Below are positions 21,363 through 32,073 of a stretch of 39,031 bases of DNA, in pieces (within the stretch, counting starts at the first letter, position 1; each line of letters begins with the position of its first letter). This stretch comes from Cyclostephanos tholiformis. Lineage: Eukaryota; Bacillariophyta; Thalassiosirophyceae; Thalassiosirales; Thalassiosiraceae. A model generated the notes under the pieces. The model saw only the letters and a program-made list of their open reading frames with translations. It searched no databases and had not been told where the DNA came from. Both the position numbers and the translations under genes were made by a program. Location: contig JALLPB010000002.1 of assembly GCA_036939975.1 (NCBI GenBank), forward strand, positions 1 through 39,031. Direction: 5' to 3'.

Positions 21363-22317
21363 TCAATCATCTATAAAAACATCCTTTAAATGACCATGTC
21401 CTTGTTGCTTAGCAGCTACTCTGATGGGTAGGACATGAGGTGGCACTGGAATGTTGACAGGTGGGGCCGAATATGAGGAAGATTTCAAGCATGGCCGCCT
21501 GAATGGAATTGGGAAGTCACCGTTGAAGAGGTGAAAGCGGAAAGTGAGTGAGTACCAAGTTGGGTCCCCCTGAATGGACACTATAAGGTATTCATGATGA
21601 ATGTTCCTCAGTAGAAGCGATTACCAATGTGGGTATGCCATCAGCACAATATCCCTGCCGTGCCAATGTGAAATGTTCCTTAGATATAACCTGGTCATGG
21701 TCAAAGAACAGGAACTTACAAGTACCCTAGGTGTCCCAACACCTGATGCTCATAATCGCTATGATCATTTGCTGATAAGCCAGGTGGAACCCAATGATCG
21801 TTGAGTCGAACTGCCTTGATAAGCATACCCGGTGTGGGCTCAGCTACACATTTGTGACCATTCCCAGTTCCCTCCGGGGCCTGTGTAATGACATGAGGCA
21901 ATTTGCCACTGCAGCTCCGGTCATTATAAGACCTAAGCAAACCAAGAACATGAAGGATAGATGTCGTCTCACCCCCAATGCATGCACTGCAATCTGGACT
22001 GCTCTGGAATACAGGGATTGATTTCATTGCATGCTTGAAATCAATAGGGAATGGCTCACAGAGCAAATTCTTTGCCTCACAAATGTTTTTGACAAAGTTG
22101 GCAACCGTGCCTGTTGCTAGGATGAATGGATGACCAAGAACAATATTTACAGCAATGTCGGGTCCTGTGGCGACCATGAGTGATGTGGAATTTCCATCCT
22201 TGGTGACAAAAGGAAGATGTATCTCAAAGCAAACTGTGAGTTCTGTCATAACAGGCACCGGGTCTGGTGTATTGACAATTCCCGACAGCACGATAGCTGC
22301 ATAGTCCTCCGGCATGT
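21363..22317 (-). pseudogene. Gypsy protease C-terminal half and linker
   Basis: 21716-22315 reads PEDYAAIVLSGIV and then VCFEIHLPFVTKDGN, NIVLGHPFILATG, the second half of a retropepsin-like aspartic protease, followed by a Pro/Ser/Gly linker. 21363-21581 adds GDPTWYSLTFRFHLFNGDFP and RRPCLKSSSYSAPPVN, leading into RT. The protease N-terminal half lies across the 22318-23259 insertion. Stops near 21363 and a frame change near 21600 are present. Confidence 0.7.
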
Positions 22318-22621
22318 AGATTTGTAGTAGCTAATATCGAATTTCCATAAATTCTAAGTTACGGACAGACTGCCTCCATAAATTTGAATATACACTGGTT
22401 AATCGAGCTATGTAAATCCAAATTTAGGGGTAATTTGGTAATTTTTTAATGATCATATTCAATATTACATGGTCGCACTAGCCCGTAAATTTGAATTTAC
22501 AGCATCTAATATCAAATTTATGGTGTTTCCATATTTGATAGTAGATGGCACTCATGTATATATATTTGAATTTATGGGGTCCTGCAGCCATCTAATATCG
22601 AATATGAGGTTTAAGACAAAA

Positions 22622-22960
22622 GCGATGACAAGGATGACGAGGATGATGAGGGAGGATGACAATGAAGACAACAACAAGGATGTGGACAACAACAAGGATG
22701 TGGACAACAACAAGGACAAGGACAACAATGATGACGAGGACGCGGGTAAGCAACAATCAACTGATGATGATGAAAATGATGATGACAACAATGATGATGA
22801 TGACAATGACAATGACAACAATGACAACAACGACCATGATGACTGGGGACAACAATGTCGTGGTGGTGGTCATCATGACTTGTGGCTCATCATGATTGTC
22901 ACAACAATGATGATGATGACAACAACGACCATGACAACAATGGCAACAATGCCATTGTGT
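22622..22960. repeat. GAT/GACAACAA microsatellite tract
   Basis: Simple-sequence DNA includes two exact consecutive copies of the 18-mer GACAACAACAAGGATGTG and then long runs of GATGAC, AACAATGAT and ATGATGATG. The plus strand stays open (22469-23032) and would encode an Asp/Asn/Lys polymer, but this follows from the repeat and is not evidence of a gene. Confidence 0.7.
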
Positions 22961-23017
22961 CGATTGGCATTGTGGACATGCCCTAACAGTTTTATCGCTA
23001 AATTCGATTTATTGGTG

Positions 23018-23079
23018 GCAGCAAATCCGTAAATTTGAATATATGGGTAATCATATATTCGAATTTACAGATTTGCTGC
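23018..23079. repeat. 28-bp inverted repeat hairpin
   Basis: GCAGCAAATC... (23018-23045) pairs with ...GATTTGCTGC (23052-23079), matching at 26 of 28 positions with a 6-nt loop (GGTAAT). It lies inside the MITE-like element. Nearby, 23152-23171 is a perfect 20-bp palindrome centred on TTCGAA. Confidence 0.7.
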
Positions 23080-23242
23080 AACCGGTAGTTTCAAATTTAT
23101 GGGTCACCTAAGTCAAGAGGCCTATATTCGATATTTGGCCACAAAATGACCATGTATATTCGAATATACATATGTATATTCATATGTACATAAATTCAAT
23201 ATTTTAGCGGGAGCTAGTTTCAAATATGCCATATATTTGAAT

Positions 23243-23580
23243 TTAGCTGCGACAGATCTTCTTAAGGATATGGGGGAATCGCCAAATAACTGCCTCCATG
23301 AAGTGAAAATTGGCAGTACTAAGGGCCGCCCCTGAATCAAAGATGCACTTCAAATTTGGGCAGTCCCTATCTTCAGAAGGAAGTCCTGTCTGGAAAGTTA
23401 AGTGGGCCATGGGGCTGTGAATTGTGATGGGGATCAGTGGCCTCCTAAAATCAGTAGTAAGAATAACCACATCCCATGTGTGGTACCACCCTGACCAATA
23501 GGTCCTGTCCCTCCAGTAACAGATGAATTCACACTGATGGTAGTCATGTCAGATGCATTCCCAGCCCTGCTCAGGGCCTG
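23243..23580 (-). pseudogene. Gypsy protease N-terminal half
   Basis: The minus-strand frame holds LKCIFDSGAALSTANFHFME, in which DSGA is the catalytic Asp motif of retropepsins. This enzyme cuts the polyprotein into gag, RT and integrase. It then reads AVIWRFPHILKKI and runs into the MITE-like insertion at 23259. Its continuation starts at 22317. The protease is therefore cut roughly in the middle. Confidence 0.75.
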
Positions 23581-23621
23581 AAAGAGAGTGGGAGGTCATC
23601 ATAATTGAGTGTATTTACATT

Positions 23622-24488
23622 TCAACACTTCTGATTTTCCTGGGTTTTCTTCTTCTGACGTGCCTGAAGCTGTGAAATGGCCAGCTTTGCATGATCCATA
23701 ACACCGGGTTGGTCGTTATGAGGACATAAGATAACCCACTTCCCATTCATTTTCTTAGCCCAGTGATGAGGTGCCCCACAACCAAAGCATGAAAAGTTCA
23801 CATCAGCCCTATCTCCATGGGTCATTCTGCAACTACTACCAGGTGTGTAAGATTTGATAGTTTGCTCAGCAACACTTGGAAGGGATGACATGATAGTGGA
23901 TGTTGCATGAAATTGCTCCCCGGCACGTTTCTCAGCCCCAACAATTTCCAAGATGTTGCTGACGTCTGCCTCTGCTTGGAGGAGTGGTTTGAGCATATTG
24001 GACAAAATACGGCGCTGGACAATCACGGTGCGCTCACGAGTCTAACCAAAATTGGAGTAATGAGCACAAAAACTCTTCATAAGAGTAGGCTCAATATGAG
24101 ACATGAGTACCCCAGCAACATCAATTGGATACTCCTCCAGATCATAAAATGGTCTCATAGCATTAAGGAAGGTTGTATAATAAACCTGAGCACTGAGATT
24201 TATGGTTATACCATTGTCATCCACATAGCTTTGCCAAATGTGCTCAAGGATCAAATGTGGCTTCATGGAGTATCTGGGCACAAGCTCAGAGAATAATTGT
24301 TCATGGACGGAATCAGATGCCAACTTAACCACCAGTGTTTTAAGGTTACCGTACACCATGGAGCTGTCAATCTGGCAGGATGTAAGATTAAAGGCCGGGT
24401 GAAGGAGGTTGAATGGACCATCCTGATGAATCTCCGACAGAAGGTCACACTGAATCTCTGTAGGCAAAAGGGTGCATAGGTTGGCTGC
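23622..24488 (-). pseudogene. Gypsy gag C-terminal part
   Basis: This continues the gag frame interrupted at 36294. It reads AANLCTLLPTEIQCDLLSEI, TSCQIDSSMVYGNLKTLVVK and EHIWQSYVDDNGITINLSAQ, then a helical stretch (LKPLLQAEADVSNILEIVGA). It ends in a zinc-knuckle-like CFGCGAPHHW module and a basic tail. Gag forms the particle shell and packages RNA. One in-frame TAG at 24042 interrupts an otherwise continuous frame. The cut point is exactly the copia-2 target site GCTGC (24484-24488). Confidence 0.8.
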
Positions 24489-24739
24489 TGTCAAGAGAAC
24501 TTGGTACTTAGATACTGCTATAAAGGAGATTAAGAATTAATGAGACTATTCTGTAATGATAATCGGATAGGATGGTTTCATGTGATTTCTGTTTGCCTGA
24601 AAGGGAAAATATTCATATCTGTTTGAACTGTCCATTAAGTGTCCTTTCTGATGAGATGGCAGGAAAGATCTTGCACTCGGTAATTTGGGAATACTGGGTA
24701 AAGGGGTCTTGCCTCTGTAAGGATCCCCCAGTTTCAACA
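24489..24739 (-). repeat. Copia-2 3' LTR
   Basis: 251 bp, starting TGTCAAGAGA and ending GTTTCAACA. A short purine-rich stretch, GAGGGTG on the minus strand, abuts it (24740-24746) and is the likely polypurine tract. The partner LTR is 36043-36294. The 5-bp target duplication GCTGC precedes it. Confidence 0.9.
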
Positions 24740-24744
24740 CACCC

Positions 24745-26034
24745 TCAACGAGAGCTAGCTTTTGCTGCTCTTGATAGAACTGTGGGGGAGTTGTTCATTT
24801 GCACATAATATGGCCTGACATTTTGATGGATGTCGGCCGTATGGTGTTTAGAGGGGTAATCACCTAAGTTCTCTTGGCCAGGTTGATAGTGGAACCCGAA
24901 TAATTTTTGAACTTTGCCATTGAGGAGCCAGAAGTATCGCATCTCCATCGCCCACGATTGCTGGCATTTTATGGTGTTGTTGACGATTCCTACTGTCATC
25001 TTGTTGTCGATGTGGATAGGCATTGGCGGTTGGGGATGCCTGAGTTCTTCAAGGCATAGGCACATAATTTTTGCCTCTTGTGCATTAAGAAAAAGTGCAT
25101 CGAGTTCTGCTTCTGCTGCAGAGGCTGCGGCAAGCTTTAGGATTGTGCAGGTGACGTGGATTGTGCCATTGATAAAAATAGGGTGGCCTTCACGTGGGAT
25201 GCTGCCTAGGAAAAAATAGCCCTCAGCATGGCTTCATGCTCACGGGGTGCTGAGGTAGGACCCATCGGAGTGGACATTGAGGACCATGTCTGATGCACGG
25301 AAAAGAATTTTGGCTTTGGGATGTGTTGCCATATAATTGAAAAATTGGTGGACGCACCGGTTGGTTTCTTCTGTTGGTTTGCTTTGTTGGAAGGCAATTG
25401 CTGAAAGGGCCATGAGGATGGTTGGATCAACAGCCCGCACATAATAAAGGAAGCTTCTCACAATTTGTTGGATGTGCTTCTTGCCAGCAGCATCAAGGAG
25501 GGGGCTGTCATCCTGTGGTGTTGGTGCTTGATTGTCCTTCCCATAGGTTATTGGATTTGGAGCATAGGGGCAGTGTTGTGGTTTATCTGGCATTGGATGT
25601 GCATACCACATGAGTTGCCGACGGACATATTTGGACATGTCAATGTTGATGTATCATTGCTCGTAATTCCAATCAAGGGTGATGCCACAGTATAGGTCCC
25701 CCTTCCAATCTTTGACAATGTTGTAAGTTTCACTTCTGAGGGCCACAAAGAGATGTTTAAGATTCTCATTGCCAATATATTTGACACCAAAATTGTCGAT
25801 GCATAGGTTGAACCATACAGGGTGCAAGACATGCTTCCATAGCCCCGGCATGTGTGGTACTTCGAAGTAACCATGCCGTGCGAGTTGTTTTTTGAGGAGT
25901 TTATTGGCAAGGATGCCGGCTTGGGGTAGGCCATACATCCCCCAATGAATTTCCATGTAGACAAATCCATTGTGGACTTTTTTTAGAAGGTTATAATGGG
26001 CTATGATGTCATCAGGGAATAGCGATATTGGCAT
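24745..26034 (-). pseudogene. Copia-2 reverse transcriptase core and RNase H
   Basis: 25654-26034 is the RT palm: WGMYGLPQAGILANKLLKKQ and then FNLCIDNFGVKYIG. The YxDD-type box, normally VDDFG in copia, is IDNFG here, so a metal-binding Asp has become Asn. 25240-25638 holds the thumb and linker (DSPLLDAAGKKHIQQIVRSF, MVLNVHSDGSYL). 24745-25065 holds the RNase H end (PIHIDNKMTVGIVNNTIKCQ, FGFHYQPGQENLGDYPSKHH). The pieces are split by stops and frame changes, and the catalytic change shows that the element is dead. Confidence 0.85.
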
Positions 26035-26342
26035 TCACATGTACTCATGTTGATCCAATGGCATTTTGAGGTACATGTTGATGTCCACGCTGCCAAATTT
26101 TGCACCAGGTGTGCTTACCACGCTGTTCCACATGATTTTTGCCAACATCATGTCGGCCATTCTCATTGTGAGTTTGTAGGGGTAATTGATCAAATTGCTG
26201 CCCATGGTGATGCGGATGCAATTTGGGTCATCTTTTTGCAGTCAATTGCTGATGACAATGCGCACATACGTGACCATGTGGTCTTTTGGGATGCATGTTA
26301 TTTCTGCCTGAGAGAGAAAAAAGATTGTGTTAGTCCCAATGG

Positions 26343-27310
26343 TCACATCTCCTTTTCTTGCGCAAGCCGATGGAGCTCTTTCGACATTGCTGGCACCCAA
26401 ATGACTTTGAGTGCTGGGTCATTCATCAACTTGGTATACTTGGTGATTGTCTCGTTGGTGACTGGATGGATGACACCATTGCATACTTCATTGATGTCAA
26501 TCATGTGCTGGAATCGATTGGACGTGTCGATGAGATTCCATGGGATCATGTGGATGGGCAGTGCATTGAAGGCCAGGTTGATTACATGATAGAGTGCCTG
26601 CACGGCAATATTGGCCGGGCCACGGGGTGACATGAAATGTATGGATTCGCATTGGTTGGGAGGGGATTTGGACCACTTGTTATAACTGTCATTTTGGTCA
26701 TCATCATTGGGTTCAATATATGCCGGTCCAGGTGGTGGGGCATAGGTTTGGGTGGGCTTGATTGGTGGAAGTATAGCCGGGATGGTTGTGGTGGATGGCC
26801 TATTTTTTGTTTGCAAAGGTGGGCTTGGTTGTGGATGGCTGCCGGTTTTATCCCACGGTTGTCACCTTTGCTCTGGGACAGGGAGACAGTGTCGGTCTGT
26901 TGCAGTTGGCTTGACCCTCATCATGGTGGTGTCATTGATTGTTGGCGCATCCGCCTCATCACTTGTGTCATTGGTTTCTTCCAAAATATCCTCCAGATTG
27001 TGAATGGGTTGTTGCTTTGTGTTTGTCTCTGGTGGATTAGTGGCATTAGGTGGGTTGGGTACAGTGTTTCTGGTGCTGCGCTGTTGCTGGTCATTGCTTG
27101 TAGCACCCTCGTATCTCATGCCACGGCCACCCTTGGTTCCAGGGTGATAATGATTTGTGATTGCAGCACTCTTGTAGCTGGTGGTATGGCCACTCTTGGT
27201 TCTGGTAAGTTGGCACCCTCGGATCTGATGTATCGGGATGCAAATGGGGGCAGAGAATATCTTTGAGTTGTTCGTTGGCTTTGTTTTTGGTGTTGGCCTT
27301 GGTTGTGGAT
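26343..27310 (-). pseudogene. Copia-2 linker and RT N-terminal part
   Basis: The region between integrase and RT is Pro/Thr/Asn-rich (KPTQTYAPPPGPAYIEPNDD), as in copia linkers. It then enters RT with NETITKYTKLMNDPALKVIW and VPAMSKELHRLAQ. 26035-26342 continues RT in other frames. Overlapping frames at 26862-27395 are linker sequence out of register. Confidence 0.6.
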
Positions 27311-28056
27311 CATGGGATGGTACCGCCAAGGGCTTTGAGGACATCGGTGGCAATTGTGATTGTTTGGTAAGTGAGGGAAATAGAAGGTGTTTCACAATGT
27401 GAGGGATACAGGTGCCAAGTGTCAGTAATATGATTCCTCATTGCCGGCATGTAAAACACAGGCACCAATAATGTTTGAGGGCAGGGCTGATGTAATATGT
27501 ATCCATTCCATGTGGCGCCTAGCTGGCACAGGCACTGGGATCTTCCTACATGAGTCCTTTTGTCCAGATTGGCATGATGGGCGATTTGTTGTAGTCGAAC
27601 CTCCCATCGACCTCTTTGTTTGCTGATTTGTTGGGATTGCGTAGCAAAAAATGGAGTAGGTTGAGTGTGAGTTTGATTGTGGTAAAAATTCATCCCAAAG
27701 TTGCAGGGGGCAGTCCTTGTCAACAGGGGCAAGGCCCATGATGAAGTGATCTTTAAACGTGATGATTGCCCATTTGGCTGCATTTGCATGATGGTTATGA
27801 GGTGGTACCAACTGGATGCCGATTTTGTTGGCCTTGATGTATATTTCAACCACCTTGGAGCACTCTTGTCCATGATGTTAAGGGTGGGCGCATAGCCCTG
27901 TGCAGCGAGTGTGGCAAAGATATCAGTGAAGGCGGCGATCATTGCCACATCATTCTTTGATGGCATTACATGCACGAGGATTGCATTGAGATCGTAGATA
28001 TATGCAAAAATGTACTGCATATTTTTGAAGGATCACACTGGAAATGCACTGGTGAG
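27310..28056 (-). pseudogene. Copia-2 integrase, part after the nested insertion
   Basis: It starts at the insertion site and reads MQYIFAYIYDLNAILVHVMP, AAFTDIFATLAAQGYAPTLN and MDK, where the second catalytic Asp lies. A frame change leads to IQLVPPHNHHANAAKWAIIT, in which the catalytic Glu expected in an NAAERA-type motif is Lys. DCPLQLWDEFLP follows. Together with the part at 33434-33609 this was one domain. The Glu-to-Lys change and the frameshift prevent function. Confidence 0.8.
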
Positions 28057-28247
28057 TGCTAAGCAGTGACAATCTAATCGTTGCAATGAAAAGGTAATTA
28101 GATAATTATGATTTCTAATCTAATCTAGCTTTTGCTTTTCCCAAAAACTTGTCACTTAAAAATCTTCCACGTGGAGAATTTAAATTTATTCTCCCTCATT
28201 GCTAAAATGCTCGCTAGATATTGTATGTAGGACTTGTGAGTCTAACA
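28057..28247 (-). repeat. Copia-1 3' LTR
   Basis: 191 bp from TGCTAAGCAG to GAGTCTAACA. On the minus strand the adjoining internal sequence reads ACAAGGGTG, a short purine-rich tract just before the LTR. It resembles the GAGGGTG tract of copia-2. The partner is 33248-33433. Confidence 0.92.
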
Positions 28248-28249
28248 CA

Positions 28250-29960
28250 CCCTTGTAGCTAGTCATAGCATGTGCTCCGTGTGGTTTGGTCTGTCTGCCT
28301 GTGTTCTGACGTCTGATTTTGATTAGGTCTCTTACCTTAGTTAAAAATTCTGACCTGATATTGACATGATGAGCCGGGGGGTGGTGCTTCATGAAGTAAT
28401 CCGCTAGGTTCGTTTTACCTGGTTTCCATGTGAACTTAAATTGCCCCTGTGCCTCGCGGTCCCTTAATTAATGGAATCTCATGTCCATGGCTTTTGTGTG
28501 TTTTGGTTGAATTTTATTGTTAATTACGCTTTCAGCGGTGGTGTTGTTGGTGAGGATAGGCATGTGTGGTTGCTTGTGTCCCATTTCATGCAGTATCTGT
28601 CTTAAATAAATTGCGTCTTTTGCATTTAGGTATAATGCTCCCAATTCTGCCTCCACTGCTGATGACATTACCGCTTTTATTATTGATGCGTTGGTGTGAA
28701 TTGCACCATTATTTGGGGGGGAGTCACTGCCATCTGATAGGAAAAAATGTCCACCCGCTCAGCTTCGTGCTTTCTTTTCATTTAGATATCCCGCATTGCT
28801 ATGCACATTGAGTATCATCTTGCTTGAGTTGTATGCTATTATTGCCTCCTCCTGACTCGTGCAATAATCTAATAATTGTTTTGCTGTTTTCATCGTCTTT
28901 TGCGTAGGATTATTTTGTTCCGATGCGAGTGAGCTGAGTGCTGGTAATATTGTGCTGTCGACTGCTCTTCCATAGTAAAGTACATTCCGGTCATCGCTTG
29001 GATGCATTTCTTTTCATCTGCATTGAGGAGGGGGGAGTCATCATCATCGTCCGCATATTGCACTTTTGCGCCGTATCACGTGATCTTGTGAGGATGGGGG
29101 GAGTTCTGCATTTTGCTTGGGTGGTCGTGTTTGAACCGCGTGAGTGTGGCATGTGTATGTGTACTTTTCCATTCACATAATCCCATTTGATGTCGAGTCC
29201 AATGTATTTCTCCACCTGCCAATCCACAGTGATCGTGTAATCTTTTTTCAGCAGTTCGATTAAATGTGTCGCATCTGACATGTTTGTGAATTTAATTGCA
29301 AAGTCGTCCACACACAGGGTGAAGCATATAGGTTTGATGTTGTGCCTCCAAAATCCTGGCACAATTTTGCTCTGGTGGTAGCCATATTTTGCGAGTCTTT
29401 TTGCAAGTAATTATTGGGTGATAATGCCCACCTGAGGTAAGCCATACATTCCCTTTCAAATCTCACAATAAACGTATCCATTCGCTGACACTATCTCTTG
29501 TAATTTGTACTCCCTTATGATTTCTGCTGGTATGTCTGTCCCTTTGAGTTTCATATACTCATATCTCTCCATTGGCATGTTGAGATAGAAATCTTTTATG
29601 TCCACCATTACACATCACGCATTCTTGGTGGAAATGACTGTTTATCAGGATTTTGAACAAGGTCATGTCTGCTGTTGGTGTTCCCGCGTCCCACGGGTAG
29701 TTGACTCTGTCTCCCCCTGCAATGAGTCGGATGCAGTGTATCTCTGTCTTTTGTGGTCATAATTGGCACAGGAAATTTCTGTACGTGATGTCTTTTCTAT
29801 GTTCATTTGGTACTGCATCCTTTTTGATGAAAAATATTGTGTTTGTTCCCTTTATGCATCCATCACCTAGGCCCTGGCATAGTCGTCCGAATTTGTTGGC
29901 GGCTGATTTCTCCCACACCTCCTTGTGTTTGGGGTACCAGATTAGTTGGCGATAGTTGAG
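28250..29960 (-). pseudogene. Copia-1 reverse transcriptase and RNase H
   Basis: 29620-29960 is the RT start on the minus strand: WYPKHKEVWEKSAANKFGRL, GCIKGTNTIFFIKKDAVPN and IRLIAGGDRVNYPWDAGTPT. 28991-29362 holds the palm with FTLCVDDFAIKFTN, in which the DD pair is intact. 28759-29007 and 28468-28668 hold the RNase H region. The expected HSDA is HSNA, and the later TDN is TNN (ILTNNTTAESVINNKI), so two RNase H acids appear as Asn. The tail FKFTWKPGKTNLADYF follows after a stop. Several stops and frame changes break it. Confidence 0.85.
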
Positions 29961-29972
29961 GTATTCTCCTGT

Positions 29973-31421
29973 TTAGTTGTCATGTACCAGTTGTGCCTGC
30001 CCATGTTGCCTTGTGTTTCGGAAATTCATTTGGTGTCTTTGTGTGATTCTGGCTTGTTGATTTATTTTGTCTCGTATGCGTTCTCTCACTTTTTCTCTTT
30101 CTGGTGGTGGCTCTTTTGTTTTAGGCATTGCTTTTCGTGCTGTAATTGTCTTCCATTGTGTTGGCTCCTGCAAGTTGCTATTCACCCTTGAATCTTGCAC
30201 TATGACAGTCGTTTCCATCATTTTCTCCACCCTTGGAGTTGGTACTGTCGTTGGTAGTATTATTTGTGCCGTTGGTTGCACTGTGGTGGCTGGTGCTTGT
30301 GAGTTCTTGTTTAGTAGTTCGTCATGTTTTTGTAATGCGTCCATCTCCTTTATTCCATTCGTGTTCCACTGTTGTTTCAATGCTGCAACTAGGTCATCAA
30401 TTGCCTTTGTTAATATGTCTGCTGATGTGAGTGTTGGCTGGGTAATATATTGATGTTTGAAAAATACTGTATCTGATATTCATTCATTGTTTGTTTTCTT
30501 GATGTGGACTTTGTGACATCTGTAATGTTCAGGGGACGTCTGTAAGTACCACCCATCTGTCATGTTTTCTGCCCACGTTCCTCGATTCTCACTGCTTTCA
30601 TGAACCTGTACGGCACATCCCATTGGTGCTAGTGGCATGGCATTGTAATCGAATTGCCCTCGAACATATTGGTATGCTGATACGGTGGGGACAGCGTTCA
30701 ATTGGCGCAGAAGGTTGAGGGTAAGTACTGTTTGTGGCAAGAGTTTGTCCCAAAGTTTCATTGGGAAGCTGTCATCTACTCCCGCTAACACTGCTTTGAA
30801 ATGATTCTTGAATGTTTGAATTGCTCTTTCAGCCAGGTTGCATCGGTAGTTGTTTGGTGGTGCAAGTTGTAGTTTACAATTCTTCTTGATTTCCTCCTTC
30901 ATTTTGGCCGATATTTCGTTGTCGAGGTTGTGGGTGGTTGGTTTTACGCTTCCTGATTCTGTTAATCGTTGACGCAAGGTTTGGTACGTTGCTGTCATGG
31001 ACCCTGCTGATCTGTTCTTCATTGGTTCTGCATCTATGTAGTTTCCGTCTACCTCTACTAACACCATTATGTATTGGTTTCCCCTGCTTGAGGTTGCAGG
31101 AAAATGGCCCGTTTGGTCGCTGTACATCGTGTCGTGTGCAAGGTGTACTTTGATGTACACGTCCTTCATTGTTTTCTCTTTGGTGAGTTGCGATTCGCTT
31201 TTGTTCGTCACTATTTTGGTTTTCATTGACCTCACATTTTGGTGTTGTTGCTTTGTGTGTCCCTTCAAGGTCTCATCTGATTCCGGGAAGTGGCGTTGTA
31301 CTGCGTTGGCTGTGAGTCCTGGCCATGTGATGTAGTTTCCTGCATTGATAGCGTCGATCCACATGTCTTTGACTGGGTACCCCACTGCTGCATGGAGATA
31401 TCTGATTGCCTGTGCTGTCAA
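29973..31421 (-). pseudogene. Copia-1 integrase and linker
   Basis: 30480-31421 (313 aa) is an open integrase frame: MYSDQTGHFPATSSRGNQYI holds the first Asp, TTHNLDNEISAKM the second and NLAERAIQTFKNHF the Glu. All three DDE residues are kept. PMKLWDKLLPQTVLTLNLL and then PTVSAYQYVRGQFDYN follow. After a stop, the basic, Gln-rich linker at 29973-30380 (PPPEREKVRERIRDKINQQA) leads to RT. The integrase alone looks undamaged. Confidence 0.85.
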
Positions 31422-31441
31422 TGGTAAGCTGTATACGTTGC

Positions 31442-31835
31442 TTATATTGTTTTTTTATGCTGTGTATCTGTGATTGACATCGTCCATAATTTTGCCCCAC
31501 TTGGTTTGTATCCTCGTAAGACAGGTGGTTCGCTAAATACCATCGTGAGTGTGTTTGGCTTGTGTACTGTGACCCCATTGTCTCCCGGATGGAAAATTGT
31601 CATATATCCTTCTTCCGCCCATTTATTTACACTTGCCAATGACTTTTTTAGTCCTGGTAGGACTGCTGCTTCCCGTGCTGCTATTGATAGTTGGTCAAAT
31701 GGTAGTAGGGTCTTGTGTGCTGTTTGTAGTGTTGATCCGTCGGGTAGATAAACTTCCTCTTGTATGTGCCCCATATTAGGTAAGTTGATGTTGTCACTTA
31801 CAAAATGTAATGTCACGCCCAAATCAATTATGATT
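31442..31835 (-). pseudogene. Copia-1 protease
   Basis: The minus strand reads IIDLGVTLHFVSDNINLPNM at the place where copia proteases have D-[ST]-G-A-[ST]. The catalytic Asp is kept but Thr/Ser and Ala of the box appear as Leu and Val. VYLPDGSTLQTAHKTLLPF, LSIAAREAAVLPGLKKSLAS and HPGDNGVTVHKPNTL follow, which is the usual copia protease to pre-integrase sequence. It would cleave the polyprotein. Confidence 0.75.
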
Positions 31836-32073
31836 TGATGTTCTTTGTGTTTCTGTTTTCTTCACATCAAGCGTCGTGTCCATTTGTTTCCATTCTTGTT
31901 TCGTGTTTTTGTTCTCATTGAATGGTGCTGTTAATTCTCTCTTCTTCTTCTTCGTCTTTGTCAATTGTGGCCCAATAGTTCATGATCTCCGGGTAAGTGT
32001 GATTTGTTTTTATTTTATTCAACACTTTTCCTGTTTGCCACGTCTCTGTTTCTATTGTTGACCCCGCACACCG

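Larger units (their letters stand above)
22318..23259. mobile_element. MITE-like terminal-inverted-repeat element in the gypsy protease
   Basis: The left end reads AGATTTGTAGTAGCTAATAT. The right end on the minus strand reads AGATCTGTCGCAGCTAAATT, giving imperfect terminal inverted repeats over about 24 bp. AGATTT/AGATCT at the very ends may be a 6-bp target duplication: removing the element and one copy puts the two protease halves next to each other in frame (ILKK-I / Y-MPEDY). The inside is AT-rich with repeated AAATTTGAATTTAC and CATCTAATATCGAAT motifs, a large hairpin (23018-23079) and a GACAACAA-type microsatellite (22640-22960). It encodes no transposase, so it would need one in trans. 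Confidence 0.6.

Noticed and set aside
22622..22960. CRISPR-like regular repeats
   Set aside because: Microsatellite without constant-length unique spacers; the genome is eukaryotic.
22469..23032. 187-aa plus-strand ORF rich in Asp, Asn and Lys
   Set aside because: It is a by-product of the GACAACAA/GATGAT microsatellite inside a MITE-like element and has no non-repetitive protein-like part.
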